DNA of 64,000 bases from Rachycentron canadum (lineage: Eukaryota; Chordata; Actinopteri; Carangiformes; Rachycentridae): NCBI GenBank assembly GCA_038496675.1, contig CM076669.1, positions 12,096,093 through 12,160,092 of the forward strand. Direction: 5' to 3'. Shown piece by piece: positions 60,001 through 64,000 of this stretch. A model generated the notes under the pieces. That model had not been told where the DNA came from. It saw nothing but the letters and a program-made list of their open reading frames with translations, and did no database searches. The translations under genes and the position numbers were made by a program. The first letter of the stretch is position 1, and every line of letters begins with the position of its first letter.

Positions 60001-62802
60001 TGAGCATTTGTGAGTGCTTCAAAAATTGTTGCTGGAAAAAGATGAGTTTTGAGTGTTCTGCTGATCCTAGGCTTTAGTGTGTGTGTGTTTTGTGGAGGTG
60101 TCTTTTGACCAGTTTCGTGTCTGAGCCATCATTAATCAGTCTGGCTGCACCCACTCTGAGGAAGTGGTTACTTTCAAAATAGTAACACACACACCCATCA
60201 CCCTTACCTCCATGCACAGAAACACACTTTCTGTGCACAGATATACACACAAATTAACATTCAAACTATGTACATTTGGGTACATGCATGCACTCACTCT
60301 CACACACAAAAACACACACCCTTTAAAAAGAAAGCGCATGCTGATAAGAACTATTTAGCTAGCTCTTTGTGAAAGTCCTTTTAGATAAAGTGTGCTTACC
60401 CCTGACTTAATCTACTTACAGTGTAGCTGATATTAAGAGCAATTACTGAAAGTGGTCACCACACATACGCTGGCAGACAAACACACATGATGAGGCCTAA
60501 CCTCCAGAGAAGGTGAGCTGAATCTGTTCGTCGATTATCTCCAGGGCGATGAAATCGTGTTTCTCATTAAATCTGCCATTGTAGAGAAGCAGAGCGTTTC
60601 TTTCTCTGGTGGCAAACCTGCAGAGACAGATGGGATTTTTTTAGATTCTTTGTTTTGAACAGCATGAACAAAAATCAATCCAATAATGGACACACCGTAT
60701 GTGGGATCCTCTTAACCTTGTTGGCATACAAGTCAGTGTAATTTATGTGTCTCAAAAATTTCAGAATTAAAATAAAACAACGAACATTCAGACTTCTGTT
60801 GCAGGAACAGCTGAGTGAATTCCAGCTGTTTTTTCTCTGCTCTGGCTCATGTTTCTTGTCACATTTCTAAGCACCTATCCAACTCAAACAGACCAAGACT
60901 GAACAGTTAACGGCCTTGCAGATAGCTTTACGATGAAAGGGCCGAGGAGCTCTTGAGGAAAAGTCACTTGGAAAGGAAAGGCAGGATGTGTAAAAGCCAG
61001 TGGGCTGCAGAGAGGAAACCCTTCCCCTGCCTTAGATGATGCACAAGCGTATCCCGCATGTGAGAAAAGGAGAGACCTGCTGTGGGAGCCAGTACCTTCA
61101 CATGTGTTTGTTCTATGAGGGTACAGAGTTCACATGTGTAGCGGTTATGTGTGTAAGGAGTGTAAGGTGAGGGCAGAGGAGTCAGCCGGCAGATGCCAGT
61201 GAGGCCAGTAGGGCAGGAAGTCAGGATGGCTGTAGCCAAACACCGATAAGGGAAACTCATCACACAGCCTTTCCTGTTTTCACCGCACTGCAAACCTTTC
61301 TGACCATCATGCTGTTGATGAGCTTGAGCTATCAAACGTATCTCAACTATTACTGGGAACGAAACAAGTGATAATATTAATGTTTGATTGAATCTTGCTG
61401 AACCTTGCTTATTTTCCTCCAGCAGTTTCAGTTTGTTTGAAAATGTGAGGACACAAGTACACCTCATAAAGTCACTCTCATTTAGGCAGAGTGTGTATCT
61501 TTTTTGCTCTTATATGTGTGTATGCATGCTCCTATTGAAAGGAGGGAACTGAGACACAATGGAAAAGTGTGTACATGTCTCGGCACGCCCAGGTTGACAC
61601 ACTTTAGCTCACTGAACTGTTTATTTGTGCAGCTCCTTCCACTCCCTAAATTACCATTATCAAAGATCACTGCTGGTATAGCAGAAAGATGTAAGGTGTA
61701 GCATTTGGGAAAGGAAAATATTACGTTAAATAAAATATTATACATTTTAATATCAACATTCAGCATTATCAAATATTGAATTTTTGGAGAGTGATGTATT
61801 TTTTTACTTTTCCATAACAAAAGCACAATGAAAATGTAAATAATGGTTTAAACTGTTTGTTTATCTGCTTCAACTTAAACTACAACTGTTAGCATGCTTA
61901 GCTAACTAACTTACTACGTACAGTAGTAACAGTTGGCATTTATTCCAAGGCCAAGACTTACATTAGGGTAAGCAATAAAAAAAAAAAAAGGTTTTAATTA
62001 AAAAGTTAAATAAAAAGCTACAGTGCAATAGAAGATAAATATCTCCTTGTTATCTCCATATTTCTACATAAATGATTAAATGGTTTAGATGCTGGCCTTT
62101 TGACTCTGACTTCTTAGCTTTATTATAGTCTTCAATATAGATGTTTAGCATAATGTTATGTAAAAGTTATGTTAAAGTTTATACTCTTTCAAAAGAGCTG
62201 GAAATGTTGAAAAGGAAGTTAAATTGTTTAGCTATTTTAGCTTATCTAGCTTATCTAGTCACATCCAATGAACTATAGTGACAATTATTTCAACATGAAA
62301 GATCAAGTTGCTGACAAGGGTCCAGAACCAGATTTTGTCCACCTCTGTTTATAATTAAGGATCCATCGTTTCAAAAATGATTTTCATGAGTAAATCTGCC
62401 ATCTTTATCAATGTAAGCTGCTTATGTGCAATGTGAGAGTAAAAAGCTCGAGGGCTAGTCCGTTACCTTTGTCTTCAAATGAATTCCATCCAAACAGTTA
62501 TTTGAAAGGGAGTGTTTGGCAGTTAGGTAATTAATAAGGCAGGGAAGAAAGGAACAGAGGAAGGTTAGAAAGTACTTACATGAAGGAGACAGTGAAGTGG
62601 AACCTCTGCCGGAGGCCTCTGAAGGTGATGAAGGACTGTCCGGGGAAGCTGCGGGTGGTCATCTCACAGTAGGGCTTCTCATACTCCCCTGGTGGACACT
62701 GGCACATGAAACCACCTGCCAGCCGATTGACACACTTGCCGCCATTCTTACACACTCCAGGCACGCAACGACCCAATGATGCATTCAGCTCACAGTGTTC
62801 AC
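18150..62802 (-). CDS. celsr1: celsr1, cadherin EGF LAG seven-pass G-type receptor 1 (partial, 33 exons)
   Basis: This is an adhesion GPCR and core planar cell polarity protein (vertebrate Flamingo). It forms homophilic contacts at cell junctions and works with Frizzled and Vangl. Thirty-three exons with GT-AG borders were chained by hand. Every junction phase agrees, giving about 1,680 codons plus a stop. Approximate residue positions counted from the first visible exon: EGF 1-50, laminin G1 50-250, EGF 250-292, laminin G2 292-455, two EGFs 475-550, laminin-EGF 553-655, hormone-receptor motif 655-720, GAIN plus GPS 721-1055, seven helices 1065-1315, tail 1315-1680. The tail contains DSDSDSELS, SSYASSHSSDSE and EQRKGILKNK blocks that I recall from CELSR1 rather than CELSR2/3. 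The N-terminal cadherin repeats are off the right edge. The downstream neighbour on the same strand is gramd4. Family identity is very secure; the celsr1a versus celsr1b choice is open. Confidence 0.95.
18358..18550 (+). mobile_element. Teleost short interspersed repeat (MITE/SINE-like)
   Basis: Contains the pieces AAAGGAACGTGTTGACATTT, TTTGCTTTCTTGCTT and GAAGCTAGG. These resemble a repeat widespread in percomorph fish whose consensus I recall as starting with GTTCGACATTTTGGGAAAT. It is degenerate and lies in the last celsr1 intron. Confidence 0.5.
18770..18775 (-). terminator. Candidate intronic polyadenylation signal AATAAA
   Basis: AATAAA inside the last intron, about 75 bases past the read-through TAA of visible exon 32. 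If used, it would produce the short tail without the PDZ ligand. The downstream element is weak. Confidence 0.25.
18853..19225 (-). CDS. celsr1: celsr1 visible exon 32: distal cytoplasmic tail
   Basis: Acceptor ACTCAG|GT and donor CTCAGA|GTAAGT. It encodes ILKNKISYPPPLTDKNMKNR, a Pro/Ser/Asn-rich segment, a PPVAPRP motif and NGGVAMHLKSGT. Reading straight through the donor gives GAG TAA, an apparent stop at 18849-18851. A perfect GTAAGT donor overlaps that stop, and splicing instead joins the eight-codon last exon. Confidence 0.93.
19313..19576 (-). CDS. celsr1: celsr1 visible exon 31: cytoplasmic tail
   Basis: Acceptor CATCAG|TG and donor AAAAG|GTAAGA. It encodes SDSEDPGG, LRVETKVNVEL and a glutamate/arginine-rich stretch ending EQRK, which joins GILKNK in the next exon. 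Confidence 0.94.
20479..20622 (-). CDS. celsr1: celsr1 visible exon 30: cytoplasmic tail, acidic serine block
   Basis: Acceptor CATCAG|AC and donor AAAG|GTATAT. It encodes DSDSDSELSVDEHSSSYASS, HSSDSEDDD and QPVHSTPK, likely casein-kinase-2 type sites (inference). This block is among the most conserved of the tail. Confidence 0.95.
20701..20801 (-). CDS. celsr1: celsr1 visible exon 29: cytoplasmic tail
   Basis: Acceptor ATGTAG|G and donor GATG|GTGAGT. It encodes EESGQKPSVSSG and LFHRNGTKGD. Conservation is modest; assignment rests on phase and splice sites. Confidence 0.88.
20802..22839. other. celsr1 intron in the tail region
   Basis: Contains pyrimidine-rich stretches and the AC repeat near 22763. 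No exon seen. Confidence 0.8.
22763..22788. repeat. (AC)n microsatellite
   Basis: AC repeat in the celsr1 intron just downstream of visible exon 28. Confidence 0.9.
22840..22976 (-). CDS. celsr1: celsr1 visible exon 28: cytoplasmic tail
   Basis: Acceptor CCCCAG|CGT and donor CTCAG|GTACAA. It encodes RSLNCNNTYTEDGPLY and IGESTVSLDSTLRS, a tail block characteristic of CELSR1. Confidence 0.94.
23118..23243 (-). CDS. celsr1: celsr1 visible exon 27: TM7 end and proximal tail
   Basis: Acceptor TTCACAG|GGA and donor CTCACA|GTGAGT; 42 codons, phase 0. It encodes GVFIFFFHVVFNKEARKNLK and TTRASLLT. Confidence 0.95.
23417..23543 (-). CDS. celsr1: celsr1 visible exon 26: TM6 and TM7 start
   Basis: Acceptor TCTCAG|T and donor CTGCAG|GTAACA. 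It encodes MAFLLLLLISATWLLGLMAV and FHYLFALFSCLQ, close to the CELSR1 sequence I recall. Confidence 0.96.
23671..23750 (-). CDS. celsr1: celsr1 visible exon 25: TM5 end and intracellular loop 3
   Basis: The acceptor is C-run CAG|GTG and the donor GCTAT|GTAGGT. It encodes VNIVIFILAAKASCGRRQK. A (TG)n and G-run tract on the plus strand forms the pyrimidine tract. Confidence 0.9.
23983..24095 (-). CDS. celsr1: celsr1 visible exon 24: extracellular loop 2 and TM5 start
   Basis: Acceptor GTGCAG|GT and donor GTCCTG|GTATGT. It encodes LAVGLDPQGYGNPDFCWLS and LIWSFAGPIFVVVL, with the conserved loop-2 cysteine and tryptophan. Confidence 0.96.
24419..24593 (-). CDS. celsr1: celsr1 visible exon 23: transmembrane helices 3-4
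   Basis: Acceptor ATCCAG|TTT and donor ACCG|GTGAGA. It encodes VCTVIAILLHYFYMCTFAW, FVEGLHIYRMLTE and MRFYYAMGWGIPAIITG, family-typical TM3, intracellular loop and TM4. Confidence 0.96.
24594..28401. other. celsr1 intron between TM2 and TM3 exons
   Basis: AT-rich with an (AC)n tract at 25465-25497 and poly-A tracts. No exon seen. Confidence 0.8.
25465..25497. repeat. (AC)n microsatellite
   Basis: AC repeat of about 16 units in a celsr1 intron. Confidence 0.95.
28402..28602 (-). CDS. celsr1: celsr1 visible exon 22: transmembrane helices 1-2
   Basis: Acceptor TCCACAG|CAC and donor AACCCG|GTAAGT; 67 codons, phase 0. Two hydrophobic segments are visible: VSVSLILLLITFILLCLL (TM1) and VAALFFSELVFLLGI (TM2). 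Confidence 0.95.
28691..28817 (-). CDS. celsr1: celsr1 visible exon 21: GPS motif
   Basis: Acceptor GTTTAG|G and donor GAGAG|GTGCTT. It encodes GGTGGWSSKGCEV and CQCNHLTSFAVLMDIS. The GPS tryptophan and cysteines and the HL|T cleavage tripeptide (28727-28735) are all present, so autoproteolysis is chemically possible. Confidence 0.96.
28916..29083 (-). CDS. celsr1: celsr1 visible exon 20: GAIN domain
   Basis: Acceptor TTCCAG|A and donor ATCGC|GTGAGT. It encodes LPNRPVINTAIVSATVHSEG and EERTKPVCVFWNHSI, the beta strands before the GPS. Confidence 0.94.
29650..29835 (+). mobile_element. Teleost interspersed repeat fragment
   Basis: AAAGTGCTTTACAGTAG, ATCCACTCACACATTCAT, ACTGATGGAGCTGCCAT and TTCCCCAAGGACA resemble a well-known fish repeat. 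It sits in the intron between visible exons 19 and 20. Confidence 0.55.
29883..30066 (-). CDS. celsr1: celsr1 visible exon 19: GAIN domain with polybasic linker
   Basis: Acceptor CTCCAG|CA, with a second AG three bases downstream, and donor CTGAG|GTAGAC. A proline-rich linker leads to SDRRRRHLE and then VAVVIVYKSLGKLLPERYDP. The four arginines form a basic, furin-like stretch inside a GAIN loop. Confidence 0.92.
30173..30316 (-). CDS. celsr1: celsr1 visible exon 18: GAIN domain
   Basis: Acceptor TTCTAG|TT and donor AGAG|GTAGCG. It encodes LTVDYLDVSDPEKATFPHF and SSVHFPQFNLRSQ, where GAIN subdomain B begins. Confidence 0.92.
30405..30588 (-). CDS. celsr1: celsr1 visible exon 17: GAIN domain
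   Basis: Acceptor CTCCAG|AAT and donor ATGA|GTGAGT. It encodes NLVRAGSAILDP and LAQNVRKTYLKPFTIVTDNM, continuing the GAIN domain. Confidence 0.93.
30918..31127 (-). CDS. celsr1: celsr1 visible exon 16: GAIN domain
   Basis: Acceptor CTCCAG|AAT and donor AATGAG|GTAGAA; 70 codons, phase 0. It encodes helical GAIN subdomain A (YYGNDVKTAAQLLNHVLQYE, GFDLTAMRDAEF). Confidence 0.93.
31452..31546 (-). CDS. celsr1: celsr1 visible exon 15: hormone-receptor motif, second half
   Basis: Acceptor TTTCAG|GA and donor AAACTG|GTGAAT. It encodes RHCSDEKGWLLPELFNCTTV, completing the HRM. Confidence 0.94.
32565..32725 (+). mobile_element. Fragment of the same teleost short repeat
   Basis: TTAGCATAGCTTAGCATAAA and GGAGAAACAGCGAGCC correspond to the internal/3' part of that repeat. 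Confidence 0.45.
32827..32928 (-). CDS. celsr1: celsr1 visible exon 14: hormone-receptor motif, first half
   Basis: Acceptor TCACAG|TG and donor ATTG|GTGAGT. It encodes EGCPKAFDAGIWWPKTKFG and NCPKGSIG; the tryptophans and cysteines of the HRM fold are present. Confidence 0.94.
34599..34782 (-). CDS. celsr1: celsr1 visible exon 13: laminin-type EGF
   Basis: Acceptor CTGCAG|GAA and donor GAAG|GTATCT. Cysteine-rich ENHYRPEGEDTCYPCECF and GVIGRQCNRCDNPFAEVT are diagnostic of the CELSR laminin-EGF domain. Confidence 0.95.
35324..35444 (-). CDS. celsr1: celsr1 visible exon 12: start of laminin-type EGF
   Basis: Acceptor GACAG|A and donor TGCAAG|GTAAAA. It encodes VEKPCAQGWWGSPVCGPCNC and CNKTTGECRCK, the start of the laminin-EGF region. 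Confidence 0.92.
36983..37124 (-). CDS. celsr1: celsr1 visible exon 11: EGF-like domain
   Basis: Acceptor CCACAG|GT and donor AACAA|GTAAGG. It encodes FFGKECVDACQLNPCEH and CECGQSYYGQYCE. Confidence 0.93.
37210..37384 (-). CDS. celsr1: celsr1 visible exon 10: end of laminin G2 and an EGF-like domain
   Basis: Acceptor CATCAG|GGC and donor CCAG|GTAATG. It encodes GVRMGETSTNVANVN, then an EGF module with CDSNICPDNSHC and CVCDPG, completed in the next exon. Confidence 0.93.
37563..37676 (-). CDS. celsr1: celsr1 visible exon 9: laminin G2
   Basis: Acceptor GAGCAG|AAG and donor ATACAG|GTCAGT; 38 codons, phase 0 to 0. It encodes LQTLHVGGLPG and KGFVGCIQ. The acceptor at 37677-37678 was chosen because it keeps phase 0 with the previous exon. 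Confidence 0.9.
37770..37955 (-). CDS. celsr1: celsr1 visible exon 8: laminin G2
   Basis: Acceptor ATCAG|GTG and donor TACCAG|GTACAG; 62 codons, phase 0 to 0. It holds the conserved VRVNDGEWHHLLVELK of laminin G2. Confidence 0.93.
38077..38243 (-). CDS. celsr1: celsr1 visible exon 7: laminin G2
   Basis: Acceptor TTCCAG|TG and donor CTGATG|GTAAGA. It encodes VMPSPQYFDGEALVSWSD and VPWYMGLMFRTRQPAG, opening laminin G2. Confidence 0.93.
38244..41009. other. celsr1 intron before laminin G2
   Basis: Contains the CATCCATCC-type repeat at its left end and a (GT)n tract near 40615. No exon seen. Confidence 0.8.
38281..38525 (+). mobile_element. Teleost interspersed repeat with CATCCATCC end
   Basis: Pieces CATCCATCCATTATCTATAC, ACAGGCAATTTGGAGGCAC, CATGTCTTTGGCCTGCGGGA and GCAAACTCCACACAGAGG match a very common fish repeat. 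It is degenerate, in the intron after celsr1 visible exon 6. Family name not assigned. Confidence 0.7.
41010..41135 (-). CDS. celsr1: celsr1 visible exon 6: EGF-like domain
   Basis: Acceptor ATTCAG|GT and donor CAAG|GTAAAA. One exon carries a complete EGF module (CTNDVCQNGGVCV, CDCPTGYGGKNCEQ) between the two laminin G domains. Confidence 0.93.
41267..41430 (-). CDS. celsr1: celsr1 visible exon 5: end of laminin G1
   Basis: Acceptor TTGCAG|G and donor GAAG|GTTAGA. It encodes SLDLTGPLLLGGVPNLPEDF and FVGCMRNLSIDSKPIDM, the closing strands and last cysteine of laminin G1, with an N-glycosylation sequon (NLS). Confidence 0.94.
41431..43448. other. celsr1 intron between laminin G1 exons 4 and 5
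   Basis: Holds one unexplained minus-strand open frame (41718-41945) and otherwise AT-rich sequence. Confidence 0.75.
43449..43606 (-). CDS. celsr1: celsr1 visible exon 4: laminin G1
   Basis: Acceptor TTTCAG|CCT and donor AAGAA|GTAAGC. It encodes PNIGRLGIPHGPSGEK, a VDDCD motif and GNYSCAAQGTQTG, all typical of the first laminin G domain of CELSR proteins. Confidence 0.94.
44742..44777. repeat. Inverted repeat, 14-bp arms
   Basis: CGTCCTTTCACATC (44742-44755) is the exact reverse complement of 44764-44777, with an 8-nt loop. Confidence 0.9.
48829..48876. repeat. (AC)n microsatellite
   Basis: About 24 AC units in the 15-kb celsr1 intron. Confidence 0.95.
49798..49843. repeat. (CA)n microsatellite
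   Basis: About 23 CA units in the 15-kb celsr1 intron. Confidence 0.95.
50330..50435 (-). mobile_element. Fragment of the same teleost short repeat, reversed
   Basis: AGCTTCATATTTAGCGTACA and TCATCTAACTCTTGGCAGA are the reverse complement of its internal part. Confidence 0.45.
51011..51056. repeat. (AC)n microsatellite
   Basis: About 23 AC units, the third long AC tract within 2.3 kb. Confidence 0.95.
52440..52520 (-). other. Candidate celsr1 cassette exon in the laminin G1 intron
   Basis: Bounded by a strong acceptor TCTCTCCCAG|GAC and a moderate donor AAGGAG|GTAACC. It is 81 bases, 27 open codons (DGGSLVYSSGALRLP, LYTAWLELNQKE), and GC-richer than surrounding DNA. The intron is phase 0, so insertion would keep frame between HYYNK and PNIGR. 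I do not recall this segment from human CELSR1. It could be chance. Confidence 0.3.
58552..58640 (-). CDS. celsr1: celsr1 visible exon 3: laminin G1
   Basis: Acceptor ACCCAG|GT and donor AACAAG|GTAAGG. It encodes GETKTTVSPYITGG and the laminin G signature VSDGQWHSVQLHYYNK. It ends in phase 0 and precedes the 15-kb intron, the largest visible in the gene. Confidence 0.92.
58641..62579. other. celsr1 introns flanking visible exon 2
   Basis: Introns 58641-60501 and 60618-62579. A 167-codon open frame at 60964-61467 on the minus strand shows no recognisable domain or splice pattern. Confidence 0.75.
60502..60617 (-). CDS. celsr1: celsr1 visible exon 2: laminin G1
   Basis: Acceptor CTGCAG|G and donor GGAG|GTTAGG. 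It encodes FATRERNALLLYNGRFNEKH, a canonical laminin G strand pair, continuing to LTFSG. The phase matches both neighbouring exons. Confidence 0.93.
62580..62802 (-). CDS. celsr1: celsr1 visible exon 1: EGF-like domain and start of laminin G1
   Basis: Acceptor TCATAG|GT and donor CAT|GTAAGT; starts in phase 1 and ends two bases into a codon. It encodes a six-cysteine EGF module (CVPGVCKNGGKCVN, CQCPPGEYEKPYCE) and then TTRSFPGQSFITFRGLRQRF, the first strands of laminin G1. The phase-1 start means at least one more coding exon lies beyond position 64000. Confidence 0.93.
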
Positions 62803-64000
62803 CTATGAGCAAAAAGGAGAAATGACTGAGTTGTGTTGCAGCTGCTGTTGACACCTGACTTGGTTTAAACAGATCAACTTCAAACCTTATGTATAATAAG
62901 TATGAGCTGTGTGTTCAACTCCAATGCTTTGTGATTAATATCACATATCACCTCATCAATTTCTTATCATTTCATCTTTTCTATGAAGCATGTTGTCCAC
63001 TGTTGACTGAAATACAGACTTCATATCAGCTGACTGGAATGCAGTTGTTTTAACAAGATGCCTTCGATTATCAATCAAGCACAAGCACAAGCTCCTTTTA
63101 AAACATCAGTTCAAGAAAAGCTCTAAACATTAGCAGCAACTACAAAGCCATATTTATAGGCTATTTTCTGGGAAGTACAGATCTTAGCCACAAAGTACTT
63201 TGGCCATATTAGGAGAGAAGAGTGAGGATGGAAGATAAAAGGAAGCAAGGAGTGTAGAAAGTGAGCGATAAGGGTAAAAATATATGAAAGAAAGAGCGAG
63301 AGAGAGAGAGAGAGCGAGAGCGAGAGAGAGAGTTGAGCAGATGGATGAAATTCCTCCATTAAATCCAATCCACAGCTGAACTCATGCTGATACTTTTGAA
63401 CCAGGTAAAGATCAGATAAAGCTGACCAGCTAAATCCTTGTTAGAGCCACTCCAGCTCAGGTTTTATGAAGTTACAGAAAACATCCAATTAATACACTGC
63501 ATTCCTACAATTATTTCTGACCACTTCGACATCTAATTAAACCAGAATCACTTTTATATGAACTTTTCAATCAAAACTGGATAAAGCCATCTAAATAGCC
63601 TGTGTGATTCATCAGTGCTTTAATATGCAGGTATGCACCGCTGCTATGAAAACACTGCATTCTCTGTCAGGGGAGATATGTTACCTCTGTTGTTGATGAT
63701 TGTTGAGACGGTAGACCAAATAAATGGGCTAGACATAAGTCCTTTATTCTAAGACACTGATCACATGGCACTCACTGACCCTAAAAGCCACAAATGTGTG
63801 TCACAGATTCAACAAAATGAGCATGAATGAGGCAGCATCTTTGAACATAGTAATAATAATCATCCATGACTGGGACACACAACCAGGCAAAGCACATGCA
63901 CGGCTTTGCAAGGAGTGGAAAGAGCGCGTTGTTTGTCCTCAGTGATGCACACAATCTGTTTTGGTGGGTAACACTGAATGCAAACACATTTTTGTTTACA
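62803..64000. other. celsr1 intron, right edge
   Basis: Phase-1 intron upstream of visible exon 1, with a (GA)n tract. No cadherin or EGF exon is seen before the edge. Confidence 0.75.
63295..63332. repeat. (GA)n microsatellite
   Basis: Imperfect GA repeat in the intron at the right edge. Confidence 0.9.

Noticed and set aside
60964..61467. 167-codon open frame on the minus strand
   Set aside because: Inside a celsr1 intron, no recognisable domain, no splice logic; consistent with chance.
1..64000. CRISPR arrays, insertion sequences, operons, ribosome binding sites, tRNA and let-7 miRNA
   Set aside because: The DNA is eukaryotic with spliced genes. I looked for let-7-like and tRNA-like sequences because let-7 genes lie near CELSR1 in human and saw none.

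Overview
The window is vertebrate nuclear DNA, most probably from a ray-finned (percomorph-type) fish. The evidence is split genes with GT-AG introns, long (AC)n microsatellites, several interspersed repeats of kinds common in teleosts, and two recognisable vertebrate genes. Both genes lie on the minus strand. There are no prokaryotic, viral or CRISPR features, and I found no tRNA, rRNA or miRNA.

Region 1 (1-10.3 kb) is the 5' end of gramd4. The first coding exon is at 2776-2989 and its ATG at 2938-2940. A candidate non-coding first exon and CpG-rich promoter lie near 9.3-10.3 kb. The rest of gramd4 continues past the left edge.

Region 2 (10.3-17.8 kb) is intergenic. It holds microsatellites, poly-A/T tracts and a repeat with a perfect 33-bp hairpin. 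I see no gene in it.

Region 3 (about 17.8-62.8 kb) is the 3' half or more of a celsr1 orthologue (cadherin EGF LAG seven-pass receptor, a core planar cell polarity protein). I could chain 33 coding exons with compatible phases, about 1,680 codons. They encode, in order: EGF, laminin G 1, EGF, laminin G 2, two EGFs, laminin-EGF, hormone-receptor motif, GAIN domain with GPS, seven transmembrane helices and a cytoplasmic tail. The giant cadherin-repeat exon(s) must lie beyond the right edge. The last coding exon is only eight codons long and supplies a C-terminal ETSI, a class I PDZ ligand. It is joined to the previous exon at a donor that overlaps an in-frame stop.

The most interesting observations are this splice-dependent tail, an 81-bp phase-0 candidate cassette exon inside the 15-kb intron that splits laminin G 1, a consensus HL|T GPS cleavage motif, and the same-strand order of celsr1 and gramd4, which differs from the arrangement I recall in human. 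Assignment to celsr1a/b or gramd4a/b cannot be made from this window.
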